A stretch of 59,984 bases of DNA from Cafeteria roenbergensis (GCA_008330645.1 VLTN01000100.1:1-59984); one strand, 5' to 3'. Shown: positions 1 through 12,534, counted from the first letter of the stretch. Notes: generated by a model not told the origin, from the sequence alone. Translations and numbers: made by a program.

Positions 1-2953
1 CAGTCTTCTGATGCGATCTTTCCAGCTGCTGGGAGAGCTTCGCTGCAGCGGGGCTGGCGCACCATTCCGCGGGCCGGTGTGCGCAGAGATTGCAATGTGG
101 CGCGCAAGCGGCGAAACCGCTGGATTGCTGAAGGAAGGGTCGCGGTTTCGCATCTTTGGCGTTGACGTCCGAGCGGTGCGCCGGCCGCAGGCCGTGAACC
201 CGCTCTCCATCGCCTTGGCATCTAGGGGACGTCGTGCACCAGTCACCCCAAAGAGCCGTTCGCTACTGGAAGGGCCGTCGCTCGCGAGGCCTCCTCGCGG
301 CCCGGGCACCGCCACTGCCTCCACCGCTGCAGCCGCCTCGGCGATTGGTGTCGCTGCTGACGTTGCTGCCGGCGGCACGAGCCGAGCCAGCCTTGAGACC
401 GCTCCAGCGGCTGGTGAAGCAGCCGCCGTCTCCGCTGGCGACAACGGCGGTCCAGGCGCCAGGCACACTGTGACGGCCCCGCCGATCCTTCCAGATCCCT
501 CCATCACGCTTTCTCCCATTCAGGCCGCCGTCTGGCTTCCCGTCGTGACAGGCGTTCCTGTGAAACTGGAAGGAGCACGGGCTCTGCCGAAGGCTCTGCC
601 GAAGGGCTTGGAATTGCTGGTCCGATCGCGACGGCCGCGGGGTACCGACAGTGCGCGGGAGTTGACGACAGCATCGCTCGATCGCGGCTCTGCAAGAGCT
701 GCTGGCTCGACCGTGGGCAACCAAGCCTCTGAATGGCGCGTGATTGTGGCGGTGGAGGCTGTCCAGCTCGCCTTCCGGAGCGAGAAGCGCTGCGTCGCTC
801 CACCGAATCCCTCGGATGCGGAGCCGTTGCTCCAAGCGGACACAGGGGTCAAGGCTTCCCAACAACACGCTGCAGCGTCAGGCGGCATCACCGGCAAGCC
901 GGGCAGTGCGTTGCCGCTCGCTGACTCAACCCACGCGCTCGCGACCTGGCTGGGGGTCGATCCTGCCGTCGATCCTGCCGTCGACCCGTCCGGCGTTGGC
1001 CCTGCACGAGGGGTGGACCTGCTGATTCCACGCAACGCCGCCGCCGCTGCGGCTCTGCTGTGGTCCTTGCGAATCTACAACGTGAACCCATCGTCCGTCC
1101 CGCTGCTTCCAACGGTCGCGAACGGCTTGAGCCATCGGTCGGTGACCGCGCACTCCGGTGGCAACGCCGCATCAAGACGCCTCGGTGCGACAACGCCACG
1201 AAACCGCCAGCTGGGAGGCGGTCGCCCATCTTTGCTCAAGCGCGCTGGCTCTGCCATGAGCTCTGCCCAGAGATCAGGGCAGAGCACGGCGCGTCGCACC
1301 GATGCCGTTCCGGACACCACAGTCACCCCGGCCAAGCGATACGGCTCTTCCGGCAAAGCCACGACGCCGTTGGACGCAGACAGCTCTGCCGCAGCGCCGC
1401 GAAGACTCCGTTTCGCCAGCCCCAGGGACAGAGCGCTGGCGGCGGGCGATGCCGCCGGCAGGCTGCCCCTCTCCCTCGCATCGGCAGAGCCGGGGACGGA
1501 AAGCTCTGCCGACGGCTCTGCAGCTGGGACAGCGTCTCCCGGGGAGCCCGCCGCGAAGCGTGCCCGGCTGGAGCAGGCAGCCTTGCCGGCAGGCTTGGAG
1601 GACGGCGCCTTGGAGCCGGCGGTGCTGGGCGGGGAGTCTGGCTCAGCGGTTTCGCGGAAGCGAGCGCGCGGGCGCCCGCGTGTCGTTCGCCCCTGGCGCC
1701 GCGGAAGCGCGTGGGTCGCCGCCTGCCGGATCGAGGCCACCGTCACCGAGCGATGCGGCCGGCCAAGCATCGCTTAGCGTGGGCGGAGCAGCACCGTCAG
1801 CGAAGCGGCTCTGCAAGGGGACTCCCCCCGTGCAGTGGTGGCTGCGGTGCCGGCCGCAGCGGACAGCTCTGCCCGGCAAGGCGCCGCAGCGGCAGCAGCA
1901 GCAGGACCGCAGCCCTCCGCAGAGGCGTCCACAGCAGCAGCCCAGTCCCCGCAGTGTCGGTGGCGTCGGGCCCCGTGGGCGTGACAGGGCCGACTGCTCC
2001 TGCGGTTTCGCGCCACAAGCGCCGGTTGACGCTTCGTCGGGCTTCGCCGGCTGCCTCGTCGACGCAGCTCTCGGAAGGCTCTGCTGGAAGGGTTCGAAGC
2101 GGGGCAAGTCTCGCGAGGCCTGCCAGCCCAGCTGGCGCCGGAATCGGGTCCGGCCTCGTCGCACTGAGCGACGCGGAGCTGCTCGAGGCGTCGGGCTGCA
2201 GCCCGAGGCCGCGGATGACCGTCGCTCAGCTGGCCGTGCTCTGCGGCTGCGTGACTGCCCAGGACCCGGAGAAGGGCGATTCCCAGGGTGGCTCTGCCGC
2301 GGCAGCACCGCTTGGACTGGTGGCTCTCGGCACTGCCATCGACTTGGAAGGCGTGGTGGTGGGATGGAGCGTGTCTCAGGGACGCGCGTTTCGCACTCGC
2401 TGCCCGCCCGCACAACTCGAGCCGCGACTTTTGGTGCGGCCTCTGATGGGGCCGTTAGTAGTGGCCGGCAGGGCTACCCTCGGCGGCGAGCAGCTGGTTT
2501 GGTATCGGACGACGTCAGCGTGCCACCCTGGTTCCGATTCGGGGAGTGGCGAGCCGTTCTGCTGGATGACAGTGGGCGATCGTTGGCTGTGCTGAACGCA
2601 GAGCCGATGCCCTGTCAGCAAGGGCCGTCGGAGCAACGCTGGGTCAGCCTGGCAAGCGAGTTCGGGTGAGCGGGGTCGAGGTGCGAGGGCGGGACGATGC
2701 GGCCGCAATGGAGGTTGGAAGGCCTGTGGCGCTGCTCGAATGGGGTCGATGGTCGACTTGCTCGGTGCTCAATAGCAGCACGAAGTCAGGAATGGCGCTG
2801 GATGCCGTGGCGCGGCGGTTCGCTGAGGCAGCCAAGGTCGTGTGCGGGCTTGAGGGCACGGGCGGTGGCGGGGCCGGCGGGGACGGTGAAGGGGGACTTG
2901 CCGAGCGGTGTTCGGGCGAGCTGGCGGTTGCGACGCGAATGCTTGCAGACTGA
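1..2953 (+). CDS. BRCA2-like OB-fold DNA-binding protein, 5' partial, exons or frames not fully resolved
   Basis: The gene runs in from the left edge. Near nt 85-230 the frame reads WRASGETAGLLKEGSRFRI, matching the start of BRCA2 OB2 (a WRPS...LLTEGKRYRI pattern) in spacing and identity. After about 2 kb of Ala/Ser/Pro-rich disordered sequence a second frame gives IDLEGVVVGW (about 2340), then a third gives WRAVLLDDSGRSLAVLN (about 2550), the equivalent of BRCA2 DLxGfVVSV and VYLSDExxNLLAI. A further frame gives PGKRVRVSGVEVR and LLEWGRWSTCSVLNSSTKSG (2650-2800), matching the end of OB3. Members load RAD51 onto single-stranded DNA in recombination repair. The order of blocks is right but they lie in three frames, so short introns or single-base errors separate them. 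The identification comes from motif order, not a search. The stop at 2951-2953 is the likely C-terminus. Confidence 0.55.
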
Positions 2954-3389
2954 AAACTGGCCGGGCTGGCCAGACAGCGAGAGCAGTGAACCCACTGAGG
3001 CCGAACGCGCTGTGTGATTGTGTTGCGGGCGCTTGAGCATTGCCCAGCGCGTTGCGCCGTTTGCCTGACGCAAAGCGATGTGATGGCATCACTTATCGAC
3101 GACATTGTTGTCCACACTGTGTCCAGCACGATGGGCGCTCGCAAGCACAGGCTCGCTCTTGCGCGAACCGTCGCTGCCCACCCGAGTCGGCACCAGCTCT
3201 GCCTGCGGTTCCGAGAGCCGCCTGCCAGCCGCAACTCACTGCGTTTCTGCCCAGGCACAGCTTCAGGGGAGGGAGTGAAGGGTGGGGCTTCCAGGCCGGA
3301 AGGGCGAGCAGTGGGAAACACCTTCAAGGCTAACCTGAGCTCGCTGCTGGGGACCTCGCGATGCCTCAGCCCGTCTCCCCGGCCTGCGC
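2954..3389. other. Intergenic stretch, no supported gene
   Basis: This GC-rich stretch lies between the BRCA2-like stop and the open frame of the channel gene. Short open frames exist on both strands but none shows a recognisable domain. It may hold the first exon or the promoter of the channel gene, because the first channel repeat appears to lack part of its S1-S4 segment in the main frame. Confidence 0.4.
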
Positions 3390-6300
3390 ATGCAACGGGT
3401 TGCCCTGCACCTGGCACCGCGCCCACCGCGTGGCCGTGCGCTGGGTGGCCACGGCTGTCCTGTTGGGAGCAGCTGCTCAGCTTTTGTGGCCCGCGGCGCT
3501 CGCCGTGGAGGCCTGCATGGCTGGATGTGGCGGCCGCCGCCGTCGCTGCGCTGCACTTGTGAGGCACGTCGCTGCGCACTGCGCGCCAGCCCATACGGCG
3601 CTGCGCAAAGCCCGCATCGATTGTGCGAAGGATGCCTTGGGTGCTTGCCACGTGTCGTGCGCAGGGCGCTGGTGGCAGTGCAGCTGGGATCTGGCTGCCG
3701 CGCCGGTTCGGGCTTGCCGAGCTGCACATGTGGGATGTTGGGAGCTTGCATCGCCACCGCCGAGGTCGTGGCGTGCTGGCTCTGGCCTCGGTCAGACATA
3801 GCTGGTTTATTGACCATGCTGTCTGTGTCCCGACTGGCGATTGCCCACGAGTGCGTACATCGGCCTGGACTGCCCGACTCGTCGTCCACACGGCCGCTCA
3901 AGCCCCCGAGCCTCACGCGTCGCTTTCTGGCCATCGAACTTGTGGTGGTCGTCATTGGGGTGGCAGTGGCTGCTGTGGTGAAGGAGAGCGTGGCGGGTGC
4001 ACTGGACAAAGCCTGCGTTCGAGACTCACCGCAGGCGGGCTCGGCTCCCTTGCTGTTGCCAGCCACGGGACGTCCGGCAAGGTGTTCGAGCTCCGCCTCC
4101 GCAATCGAATGGGGAGCAGCACAATGTTCCACGTTCTCAGAAGTCAGCAACGCGACGTACTCTTGCTCTCCCCTCCCCAGTCGTGATGCCGTTTCGCTTG
4201 GCTCTATGCCAGCAGCGCTTGCGTTCACGCTGCAGCTCGCAATCGGACAAGGCTGGAGCAGCACCGCGATCGACATGGCTGATGGCACGGGCTCGCACCA
4301 CTTGGTTGTTGTCGGTCTGGCCGTCATTGCGCTGGGAGGGGCTGCGGGCGTGCTCCCTGCTGCTGCCGCGCTGGCGCAGATCGCCGCCCGCAAGGACGAC
4401 CAGTCACGTTTGATTAGCACAGCGTGTGAACGACACGCCCTCGCACATCAGCGCTCCCCACCTGCCGACCACTTCGCAGTGTCACGGTGGCGGGCCGTTG
4501 CTTGCACGCCCTGCTTCCTCGTCCGGGCGATGGCGTTTGGGCAGGCAACACGGGCAAAGTTGGTTCCAAACCCCGAGTGGCTTAGCCAGCGGAAGGATGC
4601 CACGGAGAGAGCGCGGGCCGCACGAGCGAGGTTCAAGTCCGTGTCGTCCGGGTCTCGCGAGGCGGGCATCGCCGCCGAGGCCCTCAAGCTGCTCGAGGCA
4701 AGGCCTGCAGAGACTGCCCAAACGCACACTCTCTTCCCCGCCAGTCGCGAACCGGGAGCCCTCGGCCCGCCAGCAGCCGCCGCAGGGAGCTCCAGCTTCA
4801 GCACGGCTGATGCAGAGTCGGTCGCTACTGTCGGGGCCGTCCAGCCGAGCAGCGGACGCCGAGCCGCACGGCGCAGGCTTCGACTCGTCCCACAGCTCCG
4901 AGAGTTGGAGGCCGTCAGGTGCTGCCATGATGTGGGCACGCAAGCGCGACAACTTCGCAGGCGGTCGTGGTTCCGTTTCGTCTCAGGGTGCCTCTCAGCC
5001 GCGCAGGTCCTGCTGCTGGCCCGTCACCGCGTGTGGGAGCCCACATCTGGCCAAGCAGACGCATCAATGACTCTGGTAGCTGTCGCTCGAGGCGTGTTCC
5101 TGGCCCTCTGGGTCGCTCAAGTCGCAGTGCGCATGCGGGCGCTTGGGGAAGTGCGGTTCCTTGCCTCGCCTGGAAATATCGTGGAGGCCTTCGCGCTGAG
5201 CATGGCGGTGGCTGAACTCGCGGTCATGGCTTGGCGCGCCGCCGTCGAAGGTGGCTCTTTCGGGCAAACGGGGGGGTCGGGGCCGATGAACCTTGACCAA
5301 GTCCTGTCCCTGGCGACCTTGCACCGACTAGGTCCTGCCCTGCTGTTGGTCCGCTGGGCCGAGCCCCGGCCGCTGTCGCGGTTCGAGTGGGGTACCGTGG
5401 CAATGGCTCTCCGTCGCACACTTGCCTGGCTGCTCTTCACCCTGTGCCTCGCCACGCTGGCGATGACACAGTGGTACTGGCTCTCCGGAGGCGGCACCGA
5501 TCGAGGTGAGCACCCGGCCACCGGGCAGCGAACGACGTCCTCTGACCTGCGAGCTTCTCTGGAGACCCCGGCTTGGACTCTTCTTACGCTCGCGGCGATG
5601 CCCCTAGGAGCCAGGTGGGAGTGGCTTGGAGACGCCGTGGCTGAAGTGCAGCCTGGGTTGTCCACCGGCTGGGTAGTTGGCATCGGGTGGGTGTACCTTT
5701 CGCGCACTGTTATGCTGGCGCTACTCTTTGCAGCCGTGTCGGGCGGGTACGCAGACGCGGAGCACTCGCGGCGCGAGCACCAGGACGTCCGACTGTGGCG
5801 CTGGACCGAAGCCGTCGCTTCGCAAATTTTGCGCCCAGAACAGCCATGGGCGACGAGCACCGACATTCGGTTCCGACGACAGTGGGCCAACCGCCTGCTT
5901 CCGTTGATCCGCGTGCCAGCTGGCTTGGAGCACATTGCCATCCGCGCTGAGGAGCGTGCCATTGCCGGGTCGTGCTGGTGCAGGTGCTGGTGCTGGTGCG
6001 ACGACGAGAACAGGACGGAGGCGGCTTCCAAGCGTGCCAAGGATTCTCCGACGAGGGTGGGAAAGCGTCCAGGTTCCCCAGGCCATGGCCGACGCATGCC
6101 GTCGGCCAGGTGTGCTCCGGACGTCATCCAGCTACTTGCAGAGCCCCTCGCGCCACAGGTCGATCGGGCTGACAATTGTGACGGAGCCTTCGGAGAGGCG
6201 AACGGGGGAGGCGCGCTTTGAAAGAAGCAGAGGTGTTGGGCCGAGAGAGTTTTGGACCCTGGCGCCCCCCACCGGCCGCTCAGCCTTGCGACTTGAAACC

Positions 6301-9300
6301 GGTACCATTGAGCTGTCGGCGTTCGAATTGTCCTTGGCAACGTTTGCAAGCATCACACGCGCCCCTCGGGCTCGTTGGGAGCGAGTTCGAATCGGGCTCC
6401 GCCTATCGTCTCGGTTTGTCCGCGGACTGACATCCAAGGGCGATCACATCGGTGGACGGCGTCCCAGCTACTGGGAGTCGGCAGTACGCGAGTGCTCGTC
6501 CGCCCTACAAACGGCCACGACGGCTCTGCATCGCGTCTGGCGAAGCGCTTCGAACCGGGCGAAGGCGTCCTCCTGCTCGAGGGTGGTGCACCGTTCGGGA
6601 GGCTGGAAATGGCGCAAGGCAACGCAGACGGCAGCAGTGCTGTCCGCCGCGTCTGTTGGCATGAACACAGCATTCGTGAGGACGTGCTGGAGACTGACAA
6701 AATTCGCGCCGATCCCGACTTGGAAGCGCTGCGACGCTGCTGCAAACGCGACAGGAGGGGCAGTTGCTGTGCTGGACGTTGTGCTGGCGCTTCTCCTGCT
6801 GCCTGGCGCCTTGGCGCTCGCAGGGCAGGCCTGTGCCCGGTGCCGTTGGCAAAGCGGCGGCGGCCAGGGCTCCGTGATGGTCGCAATGGGAACCCTGGCG
6901 GCGTCGTGGACCCTGGCCGCGGGCCACTGGGTTCCACTTCCCAGGTGGGTGGGTGTGCTGTCGGCTGCTGGGCGCACAATGCTGCTTTGGTCGCTCCTCG
7001 ACTGGTCTCCGAGCGCCGCCCAGCTTGGACGATTCGCGAGCTCAAACGCGGACATCGTGTTTTTCATGCTGCTGAGAGCTTTCGTGTGGGTGTTGGGCTG
7101 GGCCATGGCAGGGATGCTCCTCTTTCGCGGGGCCCTGGGGCGGTGCAATGGCGCGACGGGCCAGTCGCAGGCGGAGTGCACGGGCGTGGTGTTCGACGCA
7201 GGTGTGGGGGAGACTGGCGTGCGCCGCGAGTTCGCCCAGTTTGGGCAGTGGCTCGCGCTCTCATGGTCCCCATTCCCAGGCCCAAATGGGTTCGAGTCGA
7301 TTGTGGATGGCGTAACCACCATGTCCGGGGCGGCGCTGGGCTCCCATTGGACTCCGCTCCTGCTACGCATGATGGGCGCTGGAGGGCCTGGCGCGGCGAC
7401 TCGCTTTGGAAGCTATGCACCGGCCCTTGCGCTGGCTTTCTGGCTTGCGTTCACCACGTCCACTCTTTGGGTTGGCGGTGGTATGGTGCTCGGCGTCGTG
7501 TCTCTGGCGTGCGGAAAGCTACGACTGCGACAGCCCGATGCAAGGGCAGCTCGAACGCAAACCAATGCATTGGATGGAGTGTCCGACGTGGCATGGCCGG
7601 AGGCCGAGTTTCTGCAAGTCAAGGCCGCGCTCCGGCGACTCGCGGCACGCGAACGCACAACCCGGAGGCTCAGTGGGAGCAAGGGCGACCACGACGAGCT
7701 TGTACAGAGCCTTCAGATGCTTCACAAGGTTCTCGCAGCGAAGGAAACCGTCCTCGCATCGGAGACTGCAGCACAGAACCACACTCCTGCGCAGGCCAGC
7801 GCCAGCGGCGCAGCCGCAGCCGTCCAAAGCGCCGGGTCCCAGCGAGCAGGTCCCCACCTGGCCCAGCCAGGAGCGCCGGCACCATCGCTCCACGCGGCCG
7901 CAGCGGCGGCCTTGTCCACCTTGACCGAGCTTATGGCGAAGACCGGAATCGAGCCCTTCAACTGCCAACCCGGCCGAGTGGTGCCAGGTGGCTTCCAGGC
8001 GCGAGCGAGCGCGACTCTTGGACCGCCGCAGAAGCAGGGCGAGGAGGAGACGGCCAGCAGGCGGCCTGGCCCGAGCGGTCGAGCAGCGGCTCTAGAGAGC
8101 CTTGCAGCGCAGCACGTTTCTGCTGTGGCTGCGGCCGCCGTCGGACACGGGGACGGGTGCCTTGCCAACGCTGAGTTCACCCTGCAGACTTTTACCGAGC
8201 GAACACTGGCAGCATGTCGATGCCGAGAGCGACGCGTGCCTTCAGCAGCGATGGAGCCAGCGTCCAGGGAGCCCTCCACGTGCGGCTCAGCCGGGTCTGG
8301 TGCGGCGGCGGCAGGTCGGCCAAGTGTCGAACCAATGCGTGCAACTCGAGGTGAAGCTCGTCGTGCTGGTCGCAAGCTCTTGACGACGGAACAACTCGCG
8401 CACGAAGTCCTGGCAACAGTGCTTGGCACGGCGGCGCCCACCGCTGCATCTCACCGACGCTGCCCGGCGACTCTGGGGCTCGTTTCGGGCTGCTTCAGCC
8501 GCGTGCAGCGCTTCCGGTTTGAACGCCTGCAGCCATGGGAAGGAGATGCCGACAGGGACTCCGGTGTCAGGCGTCGGGCGCCGCCCCCAGCCAGTGTCGA
8601 TTCGGCCTTGGGAGTGCTGGCTGTGGTTTACATGGGCAGCCTGTTCTGGCGCACCAACTTGGCTGGAGGGGCAGATCCTGGGCCTGCTGCGTGGCTTGGC
8701 TATGTGCTTGTAGCCGTGGTCGCGGCTGCCAGCGCGGCTCGGTGCTTGGCGCTGGGGTGCACGGCGTGGCCACGCTGGCACGCGTTCAACTCCGGCATCC
8801 TCGGGATTGGCGTGCTTGCGGCCCTCGCCGGCGTCCCGCACCTCGGACTTCTGGCGCCGTTGCTCTCGTTGAACGCCTTGAGGCTCCTGCCCGCGGACCC
8901 AGCCCTGCGAGCCGTCTTGGCAAGACTGATGGTGGCAATCCCAAGCATCTTGGGAATGGCTACGGTGTCGCTGTTTGCTGCAGCCACTGTCGGTCACGAG
9001 CTGCTCTGGACGTCCGGCATGGCTGCCCCAATTGTCTGGGCCACACCGTCGCCTCTGGTTGCGATTCCGACCAACCAAACGCCAGAGCCTCTGCGCTTCG
9101 CGCTGCAGCGTGCATTCCCAAGCATGCCGTCTACGGCCGCGGTGTCGCTTGCGCGGGCGGCAATGGGAGACCAAGTCCAGATTCACTCGCAGCTGGAGCG
9201 AGTGCTGGCTGGTTCCCTCTCGCTAGAAGCCGCCGAGACGCAGCTGCTTGGGACAGCGCTGGCCTCCGCGATGACGGACCTGACCACAGCCTGGGCGGGG

Positions 9301-11208
9301 GCCCTGAACAGCACGCCCGCAGCAGTCAGCCCTGACGACGTGCGTCGTGCGGGGTCGACGGCGATCAGGCTCTTGGCAGGGGTCTCAACTGCGGTTTCGC
9401 ACAACTCTACGAGCCACACCTGGTCAGGGCCAGGCGTGACATCCGGCATAGCAATTCCTCGCGACACGGAATCCCAACGGGCTTCGCTCAGCGAGCACGA
9501 GGGAGGACTTCATCCTTGCGAGACAAATCCGAGCGAGCAAGCAGTGTCAGGGGAGCATTGCTTCAAGCTTCGGCTGCCGGCGGGAGAAGCGGTTCTCCCG
9601 AATGACGGACAATGCCTTGCGAGCGGCACAAACCGCAGTGTCCTGCTTGCTGCTTCGGCACGGGCGCAAGCTGCTGTCACCAGCCTGCGTGAGTCCGCGG
9701 CAACGGTCTGGGGCACCGCATTCCTCCTCGTCAGGATCCTGGCCGGCGGTAGCTGGCCTGAGGTAGCTGCTGAGCTGGGAAACATGGTTGGCGGGCAGCT
9801 CGGTGTCGTCGCATTCTTTGCAGGCATTGCCGTTCGCTTCTGGCTCCTGGCAGTGCCTATTGCTGTTGCCGAAGTCGCGCGGTGCTTCAGGGAGGGCGAC
9901 GCATTGGCGCGCGTGTCCTCGCTGGTCCGTGACCTGGTTCGGCTCGGAAGCGCAGCGCGGTCAGCATTGGGCGAAACCGGCGGCGTGGCTATCTCCGTGG
10001 CCGCGGTCAAAAAAGTAATTGCAAGATTCGCCAAGGCAGGAAGCGATCATCCGACGACGTCGCCGCATTGTTCGTTCACTTGGTTTCGAAGGAACGACGG
10101 CCAGGCGGCTCCGGACTTGGACGCAGAGCCCAGAGGCGCCCAATCGAGCTCAGCACGACTGCACGGCCCCAGCCTGTCTCAGTTTGCCACAGCCGCGCTT
10201 CAGTCGCGAAGTTTTTGGCAACTGGTTCAAGATGACCTGCGTGCTGTGGCGGAGCGCAGGATCACGGCGAAGGTTCGACTTGCGCTCGGCTTTCTTGAAC
10301 GTCGCTACTCGGCGATGGCTCAAAGCGGAGCGCTCGGAGCCATGGAGCAGGTTGTTTCCGCGGCCACCGTGATCAACTCCGCAAACCGTGCTGACACCGC
10401 CGGGCGGCCACCACCCGTCATGCTTGCCTCTGTCGTTGGTGATTCTAGTGCGACTTGTTTCACGGCACATGCCTTCTCCCCAGAGGAGCAACTGCAGCTG
10501 GCCGATGTTTGGCAGCGCATTCGGCAAGTGTCCCTCCGGATGAGAGCGCACCGACGGAGCTTCAAGGCGCTCGAGCCGCTTGTGGAGGCCGCGGTCGCCA
10601 GCTACGCGGCGTCATGCCCCGACTCGGACTTGCACTTGGAGCCCGAGGACATCCAGGTGACGATGGCGAGGTGGTTCGTCGGCGCCGATGCTCTGCCGCC
10701 CCCAGAGCGGCTGGAAATGGAGTGGCGCCTTCAGCGCTGGCGGCTGCTGGACTCTCACGCTTTCGTGGTGCAGCGAGCGTTTCGGCGGAGCCGCCTGAGG
10801 CGCATCCAGCGGGCGCGAGACCGTATCCAGAGCTTCATGCGCGCCTTGTGGAGGCGGCACCATGACCTGTGCTGCCTGGTGTGGCGGACGCTTCGACAGC
10901 AGAGGTTCGTTGTACATCGGGCGGCAAGACTCATTCAGCGTGCGTGGCGAGCGTGTCTGAGCTTTCAACCTGCCTTGCCTGCCCGAGGGGAGCATGCTAC
11001 CGATACATATAGTGCGGCGCTGGCTTTGGGCGGCCGTTCGCTTCCGCAGAATCAGGAATTTCCAAGCCCAGCGTCGGCATTCGCCGTGGGGCACGGGCTG
11101 GTCCGAGCCGTCGACGAAGTCCGCACGAAACGAGGCTGCGATGGCGACGACGGCGACATCTCAACTAGCAGCTCGGCTCGATCTGGAGGCGTCGACCCCT
11201 TGACATAA
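3390..11208 (+). CDS. Four-repeat voltage-gated-type cation channel alpha subunit with C-terminal IQ motifs
   Basis: Four S5-pore-S6-like units occur in order. Repeat I (about 3900-4400) has the pore helix LQLAIGQGWSSTAIDM, recalling the TxGxGW filter of Cav/Nav/NALCN channels. Repeat II is at about 4970-5790, repeat III at about 6760-7500 (FVWVLGWAMAGMLLFRGALG with a long extracellular turret), and repeat IV at about 8600-9900 (pore RILAGGSWPEV). S4-like segments have few arginines, so voltage sensing may be weak. The C-terminus (about 10740-10980) contains two or more IQ-type helices (VVQRAFRRSRLRRIQ, LIQRAWRAC), likely calmodulin sites. The frame changes between about 5935 and 6750, so an intron or error lies there and the boundary is not resolved. 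Stop TAA is at 11206-11208. The virophage lies only 38 bp downstream. It would act at the plasma or flagellar membrane. Confidence 0.6.
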
Positions 11209-11241
11209 TCGGCTGGGTCGTTGGCCGTATCGAGTGCCAAG

Positions 11242-11246
11242 CTCGC
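11242..11246. repeat. Target-site duplication, left copy (CTCGC)
   Basis: CTCGC lies directly outside the terminal A10 of the left inverted repeat, and the same five bases follow the terminal T10 of the right repeat (30679-30683). A 5-bp direct duplication is the expected mark of a retroviral-type DDE integrase, which this element encodes. Removing the element and one copy leaves a continuous GC-rich host sequence. Confidence 0.85.
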
Positions 11247-12155
11247 AAAAAAAAAAGCATAATTATTTGCAATAATTGAATGTGATAAGGATCACTCAAA
11301 TTGCTTCGCAATCTTCGCTCTTGATAATCTATATGGTAAAAGCTGAAAATCAAACTTAGTAAAATCAAAATTTGAAAAACGACCGACTTTGGATTAGGCA
11401 TTTTTTAATTTTAAAACTTTTCTAAAACTGAAAAAAAAAAATTATTATATATATTCACTGAACTCTTGAATTAAAAAACGCCAAACTTGTGTCGGAGTCG
11501 GGTAAAATTAGTAAAACCAAAAAAAGGAACATATTAAGCAATTGACAAAATAAATTGAAAAATATTGAGCGACAAGGAAATAGAAAGTAAACATAGAGGG
11601 TAAAACTAAATAAATATAATACTTTGGGTGAACTACTATTTAGATACTTCATGATGGGGATGCGAAATTAAAAAGAGTGAAACGATCTTAATTTTGCGGA
11701 TATGGTCATGTTGAAATATAATAGAAAAATATACTTAAGAAAATGTGGAGTGAAAAAAGTAAGAAATGGTTAGGTATAGCAACTCAAGGGTATATAAAAT
11801 ATATAGTGAATCGAGTCCGGAACTCATATTTATAGGATCTACAACAGAAAAAGATTTGACAAGAGTATTAAATAATAAGAAGGGAGCATTTAATAGATGG
11901 GTGAACGATATGATTGATGCATATAATCCGTCATATGATATTTTCATAGAAGGAGAGGCAAAGATAGAACTAATAGAAGAGTTTCCACATTGTAAATCAA
12001 AGAAGGAACTGAGAGAGTATGAGAATCAATACATAGAAAGAGTGGATTGTGTGAACAAGATAGAGGAAATAGAATAAGTGAGAGGTAAGTGAGAGGAAAG
12101 TGAAAGGCGATTCGTTTTTTAATCGTGGTATCAAATGTATAATTACTACATATGT
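11247..12155 (+). repeat. Left terminal inverted repeat
   Basis: About 909 bp is the inverse of 29768-30678 with only a few differences, for example one substitution near 11422 and single-A length changes. It starts with A10 and ends at ACATATGT. The outer ~520 bp (11247-11765) holds no convincing gene. It contains a short hairpin (ATTGC-TTC-GCAAT, about 11300) and a 66-bp block related to sequence at 29423-29488. The inner part carries the GIY-YIG gene, and the last bases include the start codon of the next gene. For a protein-primed PolB element the termini would be the replication origins. Confidence 0.93.
11766..12077 (+). CDS. GIY-YIG-like endonuclease, left TIR copy
   Basis: A 103-aa protein. 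The N-terminus has the paired strands of the GIY-YIG fold: VYKIYSES (GIY position) then LIFIGSTT (YIG position). A basic helix with NNKKGAFNRW follows, and the C-terminus reads IELIEEFPHCKSKKELREYENQYI, the usual end of small viral GIY-YIG proteins, with the candidate metal-binding Glu in the REYEN segment. GIY is degenerate (KIY), so activity is uncertain. The family cuts DNA and often acts as a homing or repair nuclease. The gene is entirely inside the TIR, so an identical copy exists at 29846-30157. A TACTTAAGAAA early-type motif lies about 25-35 bp upstream of the ATG. Confidence 0.7.
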   Translation: MVRYSNSRVYKIYSESSPELIFIGSTTEKDLTRVLNNKKGAFNRWVNDMIDAYNPSYDIFIEGEAKIELIEEFPHCKSKKELREYENQYIERVDCVNKIEEIE

Positions 12156-12484
12156 ATGTTGTATCATTAAGTTGGTCGAGTGAATGCTATCACACCCACT
12201 GGTGTGAAAAGTTTGAAAGCTACAAAAAAGCAAATGAATTATATATGAAAACGTTGAAAGATCAAGCAAAAGGATTAACTGTGGAATTTCTTCAAGGAGA
12301 TGAAACTTTAGAGAAACAATTTAAAGAATGGAAAAAGGAAAATTCAGAATTCAATTTGATGACAGAAAAAGAAATAGATGACTGTGAATGTGGATCGACT
12401 TTGAAGTCATACATAAAAGAATCATTGAGTTTTATGCATGAATATGTGGATTCTGATGAGCAATTTGACATAGCATTTAAATAA
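12152..12484 (+). CDS. Unknown 110-aa acidic protein starting at the TIR edge
   Basis: The ATG at 12152 is the last part of the inverted repeat; codons after about the second are unique. The protein is Glu/Lys-rich, with a Trp-Ser-Ser-Glu-Cys-Tyr-His-Thr-His N-terminal segment, a Cys pair (DDCECGS) near residue 82 and a mostly helical remainder. I do not recognise a family. The Cys/His residues could bind metal but no standard finger spacing is visible. Its promoter must lie inside the TIR and is therefore shared with the 102-aa gene at the other end. Confidence 0.65.
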   Translation: MYVVSLSWSSECYHTHWCEKFESYKKANELYMKTLKDQAKGLTVEFLQGDETLEKQFKEWKKENSEFNLMTEKEIDDCECGSTLKSYIKESLSFMHEYVDSDEQFDIAFK

Positions 12485-12534
12485 AAAGAAAACAAAGGCT
12501 AAAATATTTTTAGAAGTTTATTGGGCAAGATAAT

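Noticed and set aside
2644-4420. Long minus-strand ORFs opposite the BRCA2-like and channel genes
   Set aside because: GC-rich shadow frames of Ser/Arg/Pro composition; the plus-strand frames hold recognisable domains.
6370-6400. Possible tRNA T-arm (GAGTTCGAATC) near 6381
   Set aside because: The flanking bases do not form the 5-bp stem and no acceptor, D or anticodon arm is found around it.
11455-11652. Hydrophobic 65-aa ORF in the left TIR
   Set aside because: The mirrored right TIR has one more A in the A-run next to it, which breaks the frame. The Phe/Leu-rich composition is what AT-rich antisense sequence gives.
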